Positions 24,723 through 33,118 of a DNA stretch of 64,000 nucleotides are shown here, piece after piece. The stretch's first letter is position 1; each line of letters opens with the position of its first letter. The notes under the pieces were generated by a model. It was not told the DNA's origin. It worked only from the letters and a program-made list of their open reading frames with translations, and searched no databases. The stretch comes from CAG-411 sp963643465 (GTDB lineage: Bacteria; Bacillota; Clostridia; Lachnospirales; Lachnospiraceae), in assembly GCA_963643465.1 (NCBI GenBank), contig CAVIJT010000004.1:176590-240589 (forward strand), in the 5' to 3' direction. The translations under genes and the position numbers were made by a program.

Positions 24723-25685
24723 ATGGATAAAGAAAAGTTGATGACAGAAGAGGAATGGCTTGCAAAATATAAGGCAGGTCATAAGAATTCAAAGAAAAAA
24801 GAATTTAAAAAATGGGTTCGAAACGGAGTTGCTTTGGCGATGGTTGCTGTGATTTCTATTGCTGGAACTTTGGCATATTTGCAGAAACAATCTAACACTA
24901 AAACCAATACCTTTACTGGTAGTGCTGGATTGAAATTATCATTGACTGAGAGTAACTGGGATACAAATAATGATGATGTGATAGATGATGGTGAGCCTTG
25001 GAAGACAGCACAAAATTATACACCAAATGCTATCTATACAAAAAATCCTCAGCTTATTAATTGGGTAGTGGATAAAAATAATTGGACAACTGTGAACAAA
25101 GAGAGTGATGGCGATGTGGATACAACCAATAATGCTACGACTGAATCGGACACCAGTTATACATATTCGGAATATGTAGCGTTAGAGATGGATTTAACAG
25201 ATGGTACAAATCCAATATCATATTCAAGTTTGACAAATGTAATTAAGGATATTGTATTTGATGATGACAATTGGGTGCTGATTGCTTATGGAACTACTAG
25301 TAGTGGTACCACTACTTGGGCAAATCCATCAGGAAGCGCTTTTACCAGTGCAGGTATATTAGATGAAACTAATGCAACTGGTTTGAAGTCAGCAGATAAG
25401 TTTGTGTTTGCGTATAAAACAAGTGCTGGTTATACTGCCTTGGCTGCTAATAAGGCTACAGAACCATTGTTTTCGCAAATTCAAATTAATCAAACAGTCA
25501 AGAGTTTTGATGGTAATACTGATTTGACTCTTACAGGAAATTTTCCTAATTTTAGTATCACTTTAAAGGGAGCAGCTGTGGATACGAATACAGCAGATTT
25601 TGATACAAGTGCTTCGGATTTTGATTCGAAGGTTACAACTGCATTAGTAACATTGTTAGGGGCAGTAAATTCATCAAATCCTTAA
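24723..25685 (+). CDS. SipW-dependent TasA/BsaA-like secreted protein 2
   Basis: 320 residues. A longer cytoplasmic lead (about 1-33, Lys-rich) precedes a hydrophobic core (about 34-50) and AGTLAYLQKQSNTKTNTFTGSAGLKL. The acidic loop DTNNDDVIDDGE at 80-91 is close to a canonical EF-hand loop with Ile at position 8 and Glu at 12. The segment after it (QNYTP, KNPQL) aligns with gene 1. The end, FPNFSITLKGAAVDT, mirrors LPSFEIDVIGAAVKN in gene 1. The two are clear paralogues, probably major subunits. I chose ATG 24723 over 24717 because the AAGGGGG site is 8 nt away and not 2. Confidence 0.78.
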   Translation: MDKEKLMTEEEWLAKYKAGHKNSKKKEFKKWVRNGVALAMVAVISIAGTLAYLQKQSNTKTNTFTGSAGLKLSLTESNWDTNNDDVIDDGEPWKTAQNYTPNAIYTKNPQLINWVVDKNNWTTVNKESDGDVDTTNNATTESDTSYTYSEYVALEMDLTDGTNPISYSSLTNVIKDIVFDDDNWVLIAYGTTSSGTTTWANPSGSAFTSAGILDETNATGLKSADKFVFAYKTSAGYTALAANKATEPLFSQIQINQTVKSFDGNTDLTLTGNFPNFSITLKGAAVDTNTADFDTSASDFDSKVTTALVTLLGAVNSSNP

Positions 25686-25725
25686 TTGACTAATTTGCAA
25701 AATACATAGGGAAGGGAGTGATACT

Positions 25726-26532
25726 TTGGATAAGAACGCAAGGGCAAAAATAGGAAAATTTCTAATAGGTGTGTTGGCGGTAATCCTAGTATCGCTCCTT
25801 TCTATTGTGTCCACCATTGCGTATTTAAGTGATGAAGATGGAGAAGAAGTCCATACATTCACACTGGGGGAGGGTGTAGATATTGAGTTGATACAAGATA
25901 CGGCAGAGCCTGAAGAATTTTATCCAGAAAAAGAATATCCAGAAAAAGCTGCTAGTGTAGAGATTCCCATTACGGCAATGGAATATGAATATGTGGGTGT
26001 AAAAGTACAGTTTTTTACAGAGTTGGAAACAGCTATTAATTCGCAACAGGCATTAATATTTAATCAAACAGCTTATTCGGACTTTTCACAACATTATGGA
26101 AAACTTATTTCATATTCTGAAAGTGGAACTGTGCTGAATCAGACAAGTGGAACGCTGGATTCGGAAACTAGAAATGGATGGGTAGAGTATGTAGATGCAA
26201 GTAGCAATCAATCAAGAGACAGCGAAAAGGGGACCATTTATTTGTGGTGTGGTGACGGAGATACACTTGCTAAAGTCAAACATGGAAGCAAGCTGATGAT
26301 TTTTGATTCTATCCGAATAAATAAAGACTGTGATCAAAAATATCCTGTGAGCGTACCAATAGGAAGTGAAATTCTTTTGTATAATCAAGATGGAACTCTG
26401 TATACAAAAAGAGTCATTGGTGACGGTCAGTTAAAGGGGTTTCGGATTGTAGTGACTGCCTATGCAGTTCAGGGGGATATAGATGCTGCAGATGCAAAAA
26501 CGGCATTGGTTTCATTAATCGAAAACAATTAG
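25726..26532 (+). CDS. SipW-dependent secreted protein 3
   Basis: 268 residues, starting at TTG; GAAGGGAG lies 7 nt upstream and no other start codon fits the frame. The leader (about 9-32) ends STIAYLSDEDGEEVHTFTLGEGVDIEL, the same SipW-type pattern as genes 1 and 2 but with HTFTLG. It lacks the EF-hand-like loop and instead has EFYPEKEYPEKAASVEIP. The mature part is mixed beta with few repeats. It could be a fibre accessory or chaperone-like subunit. Function is inferred from position only. Confidence 0.72.
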   Translation: MDKNARAKIGKFLIGVLAVILVSLLSIVSTIAYLSDEDGEEVHTFTLGEGVDIELIQDTAEPEEFYPEKEYPEKAASVEIPITAMEYEYVGVKVQFFTELETAINSQQALIFNQTAYSDFSQHYGKLISYSESGTVLNQTSGTLDSETRNGWVEYVDASSNQSRDSEKGTIYLWCGDGDTLAKVKHGSKLMIFDSIRINKDCDQKYPVSVPIGSEILLYNQDGTLYTKRVIGDGQLKGFRIVVTAYAVQGDIDAADAKTALVSLIENN

Positions 26533-26593
26533 TAAATTAGATATGGAAATATGAAGGGAAGATACAAAATAGAAAAGAGGGGGGGTGATTTCT

Positions 26594-28363
26594 ATGCAGA
26601 AAAAGAGGAGAAAGAGAAGATATGGTTTCTTGGCATTCTTTTTACTACTCTTTTTTGGTGGAGGAATTGCCCTTTATGTTTATGGACAAAGCATCACCAC
26701 TACTACGGCAACTAACATTGTTACAGTGGGAAAGGTAGATGTAGAGCTTGCAATGGCAACCCATGATGCTGGAACAATTGTTCCTGGCGAAACCAAAATT
26801 TCCAATACTGTTACAGTGGAAAATGTAGGAGTGTATCCTGCGTATATTCGTATGTTTGTAAAAAAGCATTGGGTGATAACACAGGGAGGTGTCACTCTTA
26901 CACCAGAACAAATTTCTAATCAGTATTCGGAATTATCTGTAGATGCAATAGATATTCAATTGGAGAACGGATGGACGAAGGGGGAGTCCTCTTCTTCTTA
27001 TCCTGGATATGATTGTTACTATTACAAGGAAGTTGTAGATACAGATAAAAAAGGTGCGGATGCTATTGCTTTTTCTGATTCTTATCAGTTAAAAGCAGAA
27101 GAGAAACAGGATGATGGGGGCATTAGCAATGAATTGTTGCTAAAATTCACAAAAAATGGCGCAAAAGTAGATGGTTATTATTCCGTTATTGTAGAGGCTA
27201 TACAGGCAGATACTTGTATTCCAGTTACAAAAGAAATAGATGGAGAAACTATGATTACTGATTGGAATGATATACCAAGTGATGTAGAGCTTGTGCCACC
27301 TTTTGATATGGACCCTGCTGACGCACCGGTTGGAATAGTAAATTTTAAATCAGAAAATACAGAGATTACCGATTCAGATGCGTTTATTACGGTGGATTCT
27401 CTTTTGCCTGGAGAGACTGCACAGCGAATGGTAGAAATTAGAAATACTTCTGATCAGATGTTGCCGATTTATGTATATGCAGAATCTGCGGAGTCTTATG
27501 AGAATTTAAGTGACGATCAAAAGAATTGGTTGGAGCAGTTATTGTTAGTAATAGTAAAAGAAGATGGAACAGTGTTGTATAAGGATTCTTTGTATAAGCC
27601 AAATTCCGATGAACCTATGCTTTCTATGTATAATCCGATACTCATTGATAAATTTCCAGCCAATACAACTCAAAATTTGTATGTGATTATTTCTTGTCCA
27701 GCAACATGGACAAAAGCCAGTGTAACAGTAAAAGTAAATTGGATTTTTGCATCCAAGAAGGCGGTGGCAACCAAAGCACCTTCCAGTGCAGATCAACCAG
27801 CTGTGCTGAAAACGGATGTACCAGATGTTACGGAAGGACCTTTGCTGGAAACGGACATTCCGCAACAAACCGAAGAACCATTTCCAACAGCAACGGATCA
27901 TGAGATGCCAATGATTACGGAGCTTCCCGGAGAAGTCACATATGCTCCAGAAGCAACTATAAGCCTTGTTACAGCAGTGCCATCTCCGCAAGAAACAGGT
28001 GTGATAGTAACAGATAGCCCTGTTTGGGAGGGGAAAGAAACGGTTAGACCTTCGATGCACCCGATGGTACAGGAAACTCCGGATATGGTAGATGGAAATG
28101 AGGGAACTCCAAAGCCAAGTAGTGACATTGGAATAGGAGCAAGTAAAGATCCAGATACGCCTGCTCCTGCCCAAACACCGGAGAAAGAGGATGTTTCTAA
28201 TCAAGTGCCGAAAACGTCTACTCCAAAGAAACCAACTACAGTAGAGGTATTGTATCCTACAAAAACGGGTGATGCGACTCCTATTGTTGTGTGGTTAGTA
28301 TTATTTGTGGTATCATGTATTGGAATGATTTCTGTAGCTACTGCATGGAAAAAGAAGAGATAG
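26594..28363 (+). CDS. Large wall-anchored surface protein with Thr/Pro stalk and PTKTG sorting signal
   Basis: 589 residues. A basic start and hydrophobic leader (about 11-29) run into GQSITTTTATNIVTVGKVDVELA. Two domains follow, each with a TasA-like NTVTVENVGVYPAYIRMFVK or VEIRNTSDQMLPIYVYAES strand pair (about 60-215 and 240-400). A stalk of about 150 residues, rich in Thr, Pro, Ala and acidic residues, leads to PTKTG at 555-559, a membrane helix and a KKKR tail. This is the sortase-substrate layout. The pentapeptide departs from LPxTG. The sortase gene follows at once. It is probably the wall anchor of the fibre, in the manner of TapA. ATG 26594 is preferred to GTG 26585. Confidence 0.8.
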   Translation: MQKKRRKRRYGFLAFFLLLFFGGGIALYVYGQSITTTTATNIVTVGKVDVELAMATHDAGTIVPGETKISNTVTVENVGVYPAYIRMFVKKHWVITQGGVTLTPEQISNQYSELSVDAIDIQLENGWTKGESSSSYPGYDCYYYKEVVDTDKKGADAIAFSDSYQLKAEEKQDDGGISNELLLKFTKNGAKVDGYYSVIVEAIQADTCIPVTKEIDGETMITDWNDIPSDVELVPPFDMDPADAPVGIVNFKSENTEITDSDAFITVDSLLPGETAQRMVEIRNTSDQMLPIYVYAESAESYENLSDDQKNWLEQLLLVIVKEDGTVLYKDSLYKPNSDEPMLSMYNPILIDKFPANTTQNLYVIISCPATWTKASVTVKVNWIFASKKAVATKAPSSADQPAVLKTDVPDVTEGPLLETDIPQQTEEPFPTATDHEMPMITELPGEVTYAPEATISLVTAVPSPQETGVIVTDSPVWEGKETVRPSMHPMVQETPDMVDGNEGTPKPSSDIGIGASKDPDTPAPAQTPEKEDVSNQVPKTSTPKKPTTVEVLYPTKTGDATPIVVWLVLFVVSCIGMISVATAWKKKR

Positions 28364-28412
28364 TTGTAGAAAGAAAACAGGTGTGAGGCTGACAAAGAAC
28401 GGAGAGAGGAAC

Positions 28413-29195
28413 ATGAAAAAAAAGTGTTATATAGTGATGTTTGTGGTGTTTTTAGGGATTTTTCTGGTGTCTGGATGGAAGTTGTATGAGATATACCACA
28501 CTTACCAACAGGGGAATCAGTTGTATGATAGCATTGAGCAAGATGTAGTTGTTTCTTTAGGAACTATGGCACCAAGTCTAGTAACGGATGCACCAGAGGA
28601 TGTAGATAAGAAAGAACCAGAGGAAGAAATGATTTCGGTAGATTTTGAAACTCTTACAAAGGCAAATCCAGATGTGGTGGGGTGGTTATACATACCAAAT
28701 AGTGATATTAGTTATCCTTTGTTGCATGGTGAAGATAATGACAAATATCTTCATGAAACATATGATGGAACCAGTAGCATTTTTGGTAGTATTTTTATGG
28801 ATTTTCGGAATGCCGCAGATTTTAGTGATTGGCATACTATCATATATGGACATAATATGAAAAATGGTTCCATGTTTGGAACTTTGAAAAAGTATCAGGA
28901 TGAAAACTTTTTTCGGACACATAGAAATATTTACATTTTAACAAAAGATGCTACATATCGTTATCGTGTATTTTCCCATCATGTGGCAGATGCTACGGGA
29001 AGAGTGTACACAATTAGTTTTGCAGACAAGGAGGAATATGCTTCTTTTCTTGATTTGATTACCCAAAGTTCTTATATTAAGACGAAGTTGTCAGTAAAGA
29101 AAAAAGATAAAACCATTACACTTTCTACATGTACAGGAGACGAAGAAAATCGTTTTGTCGTACATGCAAAGTATATGGGGGAAGTGATTGATTGA
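28413..29195 (+). CDS. srtB: Class B sortase
   Basis: 260 residues. N-terminal helix about 5-22, then a linker, then the sortase barrel. The catalytic triad is visible as His147 in IYGHNMKNGSMF, Cys240 in TLSTCTGDEENRF and Arg247. The WLYIPNSDISYPLL start and SIFGSIFMDFRN segment match class B sortases. It begins 50 nt after the anchor protein whose tail it should cleave and attach to the cell wall. GGAGAGAGG precedes the chosen ATG; the GTG at 28383 has no such site. Class B enzymes in clostridia accept non-LPxTG motifs, which fits the PTKTG signal next door. Confidence 0.93.
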   Translation: MKKKCYIVMFVVFLGIFLVSGWKLYEIYHTYQQGNQLYDSIEQDVVVSLGTMAPSLVTDAPEDVDKKEPEEEMISVDFETLTKANPDVVGWLYIPNSDISYPLLHGEDNDKYLHETYDGTSSIFGSIFMDFRNAADFSDWHTIIYGHNMKNGSMFGTLKKYQDENFFRTHRNIYILTKDATYRYRVFSHHVADATGRVYTISFADKEEYASFLDLITQSSYIKTKLSVKKKDKTITLSTCTGDEENRFVVHAKYMGEVID

Positions 29196-29224
29196 ATCGA
29201 GTAGGAGCCATCCTACTCGATTTT
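29195..29224 (+). terminator. Terminator-like hairpin after the sortase
   Basis: AATCGAGTAGGA and TCCTACTCGATT form a perfect 12-bp stem around GCCA, followed by only four T in a row. It starts at the sortase stop codon. The same CGAGTAGGA/TCCTACTCG core appears in the leaders of the two MutS genes. Confidence 0.7.
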
Positions 29225-29532
29225 ATAGAAATTTTATACTTTTTTTTCGATAATTTTATTGCGAATCCATTGATGAGCAGTACAATATTATAATATGAAA
29301 AACGTTTTTCACGATTAATCTTGATTTTCATTTGGCGTATCGCCAAGTATTTCCTAATGTATATTTTACGAATGAAATATAGCCGGAAAACCGGGGAGAA
29401 ATTTAGTGACAAGTCCGATATTTGTATGCTACAATAAGGGCAAGAGAAAAAAGTTTGGGGACGAAAAGATACCGGAACTATGCTATTTTGGCTAGTGAAG
29501 GAGAATAAAGAGACAAAGGAGTGATGGTAGTT
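29225..29532 (+). other. Intergenic region before the coiled-coil gene
   Basis: No gene is seen. TTGGCG tat CGCCAA at 29332-29346 is a perfect 6-bp hairpin. CCGG aaaa CCGG lies near 29382. An extended -10 promoter, TGCTACAAT at 29427-29435 with a weak -35 18 bp upstream, points toward the next gene. Confidence 0.4.
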
Positions 29533-29889
29533 ATGACAGATAATCAATTATTAAAGGCTATTGGCAAAATGCTTCAGCCAATACAAGAAGATATACATGA
29601 ATTAAAGAACGATGTACGTGAATTAAAGACGGATGTGGCAGTCTTAAAAGAAGAAATGTTGATAGTAAAACAAGAGATATCGGTCTTAAAAGAAGATGTA
29701 TCAGGATTAAAACAAGAGGTACGAAACTTGCATCAACGTGTGGATGATGTGGAACTACAGATAAAACAAACGGAAATCACGTTAAGAAATGAGATTCGCA
29801 AAGAAAGCGAATTGCTTTTAGATGAGATAGAAAGAGTACACAATATTATGGATAGTCACATAAAAGATACAAAAAGACATACTGCATAG
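29533..29889 (+). CDS. Small coiled-coil heptad-repeat protein
   Basis: 118 residues. From about 20 to 75 it consists of back-to-back heptads of the form ELKNDVR, ELKTDVA, VLKEEML, IVKQEIS, VLKEDVS, GLKQEVR, NLHQRVD, which predicts a long uninterrupted coiled coil. The tail (ELLLDEIERVHNIMDSHIKDTKRHTA) is also helical. No domain with known function is recognised. AAGGAG at 29516-29521 is 2 nt from the ATG at 29524 and 11 nt from the one at 29533, so the exact start is open. It stands alone between a promoter and spoIVA. Confidence 0.7.
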   Translation: MTDNQLLKAIGKMLQPIQEDIHELKNDVRELKTDVAVLKEEMLIVKQEISVLKEDVSGLKQEVRNLHQRVDDVELQIKQTEITLRNEIRKESELLLDEIERVHNIMDSHIKDTKRHTA

Positions 29890-30000
29890 GAACAAGTTGT
29901 AATTGTAGCATATTTCCTAAACTTCCATCATACATTATGTAATAAAGTATTACTGAAAATTGGGTAATACAAATGCAGGTTTCGATTATGGAGGGATATT

Positions 30001-31479
30001 ATGGAAGGACAGTTTCAGGTATACAAGGATATGCAGGCCAGGACAAATGGAGAAATATACATAGGTGTAGTGGGACCGGTAAGAACAGGAAAATCTACTT
30101 TTATCAAACGTTTTATGGATTTGCTTGTGATACCCAATATGCAGGATGTACATAGTAGAGAACGTGCGATTGATGAATTGCCTCAGTCTGCAGCGGGGAA
30201 AACAATTATGACTACAGAGCCTAAGTTTATTCCTAAGGAGGCAGCAGAGATTCGTTTATCCGAAGATGTGCAGGTGAAAATTCGGTTAATTGACTGTGTA
30301 GGTTTTATGGTGGATGGTGCCAGTGGACATATGGAAGAAGAGCAGGAGCGAATGGTGAAAACTCCTTGGTTTGATCATGAGATTTCTTTTTCAAAAGCAG
30401 CAGAGATTGGCACAAAAAAAGTAATTAATGAGCATTCTACTATTGGGGTTGTGGTAACGACAGATGGTAGTTTTGGAGAACTTCCAAGAGAAAAGTATGT
30501 GGAACCGGAAGAAAGAACAGTGGAAGAACTTAGAAAACTTTCCAAACCTTTTGTCATTTTGCTTAACAGTAGTCATCCTTATGACAGTGAAACGAAAGAT
30601 TTAGCAGTAGAGCTTACAGAAAAGTTTAAAACGGCAGTCATCCCTATGAATTGTGAACAGCTTCGAAAGGAAGATGTTACTGCACTAATGCAAGGGGTGT
30701 TATCTGTTTTTCCAGTTTGTGAGATTGGTTTTTATATGCCAAAATGGATAGGAATGTTGCCAACTACGCATCCATTAAAGGCAGAACTTGTGGAAACTAT
30801 GCGTGGTGTTATTGAAAAAATGGTACAGATTAAGGATGCAACTTCTTCTAGCTTACAGACAGATAATCCGTATATAAAAAATATGAAAATTGAACAGATT
30901 GATATGCGTAATGGTAATGTGCGGGTGCAGGTGGATATAAAAGAAGAATACTATTATCAGACGGTCAGTGATATGATTGGCGTGAATATTGCTGGAGAGC
31001 GGGAATTGTTACAGTTTTTGCGTGAGATGGCAGGAAAGAGAACAGAGTATGATAAAATGGCAGTGGCTGGTGAGGAAGTTCGGCAAAAAGGTTATGGTGT
31101 GGTAACCCCTTGTATGGAGGAAATACAGGTAGAAGAACCAGAAATTATCAAACATGGAAGTAAATATGGAGTAAAGATTAAAGCCGTAGCTCCTTCCGTA
31201 CATATGATTAAGGCAAATATCGAGACCGAAATTGCCCCTATTGTAGGAAGTGAAGAACAGGCAAAGGATTTGATTGCCTACATTTCAGAGAATAGTAAAG
31301 GAGATCCGGCAGGTATTTGGTCGACCAACATTTTTGGAAAATCCATCCGGCAGTTGATTGAAGATGGCATTCAGAACAAAGTATCAAAACTTACGGATGA
31401 AAGTCAGATAAAATTACAGGACACAATACAAAAGGTAGTAAACGATAGTAATGGCGGATTGGTGTGTATTATTATATAG
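30001..31479 (+). CDS. spoIVA: Stage IV sporulation protein A (spore coat morphogenetic ATPase)
   Basis: 492 residues, the usual SpoIVA length. SpoIVA polymerises on the forespore surface using ATP and forms the base of the coat. The N-terminal ATPase has Walker A GPVRTGKSTFIKRF (about 25-38) and the sensor-like MTTEPKF and DCVGFMVDGASGH motifs. The middle domain and the C-terminal membrane-targeting end, NDSNGGLVCIII, are intact. GGAGGG precedes the ATG. It is strong evidence that the host makes endospores. No other coat gene adjoins it. Confidence 0.96.
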   Translation: MEGQFQVYKDMQARTNGEIYIGVVGPVRTGKSTFIKRFMDLLVIPNMQDVHSRERAIDELPQSAAGKTIMTTEPKFIPKEAAEIRLSEDVQVKIRLIDCVGFMVDGASGHMEEEQERMVKTPWFDHEISFSKAAEIGTKKVINEHSTIGVVVTTDGSFGELPREKYVEPEERTVEELRKLSKPFVILLNSSHPYDSETKDLAVELTEKFKTAVIPMNCEQLRKEDVTALMQGVLSVFPVCEIGFYMPKWIGMLPTTHPLKAELVETMRGVIEKMVQIKDATSSSLQTDNPYIKNMKIEQIDMRNGNVRVQVDIKEEYYYQTVSDMIGVNIAGERELLQFLREMAGKRTEYDKMAVAGEEVRQKGYGVVTPCMEEIQVEEPEIIKHGSKYGVKIKAVAPSVHMIKANIETEIAPIVGSEEQAKDLIAYISENSKGDPAGIWSTNIFGKSIRQLIEDGIQNKVSKLTDESQIKLQDTIQKVVNDSNGGLVCIII

Positions 31480-31506
31480 AAAACGTTCGACAAAAGTAGA
31501 GGAAAT

Positions 31507-31535
31507 TTGACAATATAGAACCTGTCTGCTATAAT
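31507..31535 (+). promoter_or_regulatory. Perfect sigma-A promoter before the NlpC/P60 gene
   Basis: TTGACA, a 17-bp spacer, then TATAAT: both hexamers match the consensus exactly. The -10 lies in the loop region of a small hairpin (CTGCTA taatg TAGCAG, 31526-31542). Confidence 0.8.
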
Positions 31536-31647
31536 GTAGCAGTCGTTTTATTTTTTCTAAAACTGCATGATTTGCAGTCCGAACAAAGAAAGAGTATATT
31601 AGATGAAGCAGCAAAAGACACATATGCCAACTTTAAGGAGGAAACAT

Positions 31648-32886
31648 ATGAACAGTCACATAGTTAAGTTATCTGCACTAGGTATGGCTGGTATGCTTGT
31701 GTTAGCAGGCAATCCATTGGAGGCATACGCAAAGCAGACACTTTTAACTGACAAAGATTCCGTTGCGGGGGTTACTGTTTCGCTGGATGATTACTTGGAT
31801 TCAACCAAAACAGCACAGGCAGCAGAAGAGACAACTGGACAAAGTAGTAGTATGGTTGAGGCAAGTGGTAATGCCACAGTAGATGGTGTGAATGCAGTTG
31901 TAGCCGAGGAAATCGTGCTTAACATTAAGTACGACCGCCTAGGAATTGCAAATGTTGACGGGGCTTTAAATGTTAGAAAGAGAGCAAGCACCGATGCAAA
32001 AGTCGTTGGAAAGATGTCTAACGGCGCAGCTTGTAATATTGAGAAAGTTACAAAAGACGGATGGGCTAAGATTAAGTCCGGGGAAGTCACAGGTTATGTG
32101 AAAGCGGAGTACCTTGTTATGGACGAAGAGGCTGAGGAGATGGCTTTAGAAGTGGGAAGAAAGGTTGCTATTGTTAAGACAACAACCTTGAATGCACGCT
32201 ATTTACCTAGCACAGAGTCTGGAAAGTACACGTTAGTACCAAACGGAGAAGAATTGGAAGTAGTAAGAGACAATATTAGTGAAAAATATGTGAGCGGCTT
32301 TATTGAGAAAAATTTTAGCGACAAAAAGAAAAAGAAGTTGATTCAGGATGTGGATCAGGATGCAATGGCAAATGAGCTTGCGGATTGGATTTGTGTATCT
32401 ATTGATGATGAGAAGGTATTTATTGCCAGAGAGTTTGTAGATGTTTCTTATGAATTGGACCGTGCAGTGTCTACAAAGACGATTGCAACGGCTGATTCGG
32501 AAGGAAGTACAGATTCTTCTACTGGTTCAGTACGTTCTTCTATGGTTTCCTATGCAATGCAGTTTTTAGGAAATCCTTATGTGTATGGTGGTACGAGCTT
32601 AACAAATGGAACGGATTGTTCTGGCTTTACTATGCGTATTTATGAGCATTTTGGATACAGTATTCCAAGAACATCTGCGGCACAGGCATCTTACACAACT
32701 ACAATCAGCTCTTCAGAAGCACAGCCTGGAGATTTGTTCTTCTATGGCTATGGTGGTTCCGTAAGCCATGTAGCAATGTACATTGGAGGCGGACAGGTTA
32801 TTCATGCCAGCAATGAGAGGACAGGTATTAAGATTTCCAATGCTTTTTACCGTACACCAATTAAGGTTGGTCGTGTAATTGGCTAG
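31648..32886 (+). CDS. Secreted SH3-domain NlpC/P60 peptidoglycan hydrolase
   Basis: 412 residues. A signal peptide (about 1-28, ending EAYA) is followed by a first bacterial SH3 domain (about 105-160, DGALNVRKRASTDAKVVGKM), a second SH3-like segment (about 170-230), a Ser/Thr linker (about 285-300) and a C-terminal NlpC/P60 domain. The catalytic residues are Cys324 in GTDCSGFT, His374 in VSHVAMYIG and His386 in VIHAS. It should cut gamma-D-glutamyl-diamino-acid bonds in the wall stem peptide. TTAAGGAGGAA lies just before ATG 31648, so the 15 extra residues of the longer frame are unlikely. It is monocistronic between a strong promoter and a terminator. Confidence 0.93.
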   Translation: MNSHIVKLSALGMAGMLVLAGNPLEAYAKQTLLTDKDSVAGVTVSLDDYLDSTKTAQAAEETTGQSSSMVEASGNATVDGVNAVVAEEIVLNIKYDRLGIANVDGALNVRKRASTDAKVVGKMSNGAACNIEKVTKDGWAKIKSGEVTGYVKAEYLVMDEEAEEMALEVGRKVAIVKTTTLNARYLPSTESGKYTLVPNGEELEVVRDNISEKYVSGFIEKNFSDKKKKKLIQDVDQDAMANELADWICVSIDDEKVFIAREFVDVSYELDRAVSTKTIATADSEGSTDSSTGSVRSSMVSYAMQFLGNPYVYGGTSLTNGTDCSGFTMRIYEHFGYSIPRTSAAQASYTTTISSSEAQPGDLFFYGYGGSVSHVAMYIGGGQVIHASNERTGIKISNAFYRTPIKVGRVIG

Positions 32887-32951
32887 TAATTCTTGTACAG
32901 GTGAGAAAAATTACTGTGAACTTTCTTAAAAAATTGATATAAGTTGTTTAA

Positions 32952-32992
32952 AAAAAATCCCATTTGAGGTATAATCTCAAATGGGATTTTTT
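32952..32992 (+). terminator. Terminator after the NlpC/P60 gene
   Basis: AAAAAATCCCATTTGAG and CTCAAATGGGATTTTTT form a perfect stem around a 7-nt loop. Confidence 0.93.
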
Positions 32993-33004
32993 GTAGCAAA
33001 AGCC

Positions 33005-33084
33005 CAGCAAGTACAATCATACTTGCATGAAATTGTATTTGCTGTTCGTAAGCTAACCGAGTAGGAGTCAGCCTACTGGATTAG
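33005..33084 (+). repeat. Structured repeat, copy A (before the MutS paralogue)
   Basis: CAGCAAGTACAAT (33005-33017) pairs with ATTGTATTTGCTG (33032-33044). After TTCGTAAGC comes an AGTAGG agtcag CCTACT hairpin (33060-33077) with weaker outer pairs. The same layout, with compensatory changes, precedes mutS at 34863-34974. It ends about 35 nt before the gene start, inside the presumed 5' untranslated region. Confidence 0.7.
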
Positions 33085-33118
33085 CAAGTCCTGAATAATA
33101 ACAAAGTTGGAGGTAAAT

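Noticed and set aside
27545..28204. 219-residue open frame on the minus strand inside the anchor-protein gene
   Set aside because: Cys/Trp/Arg-rich product with no recognisable domain or ribosome binding site. It is the shadow of the Thr/Pro-rich stalk, whose biased codons keep the reverse frame open.
31526..31560. Terminator for spoIVA
   Set aside because: The hairpin is only 6 bp and encloses a perfect -10 hexamer, so its primary role is more likely promoter-related; termination there is unproven.
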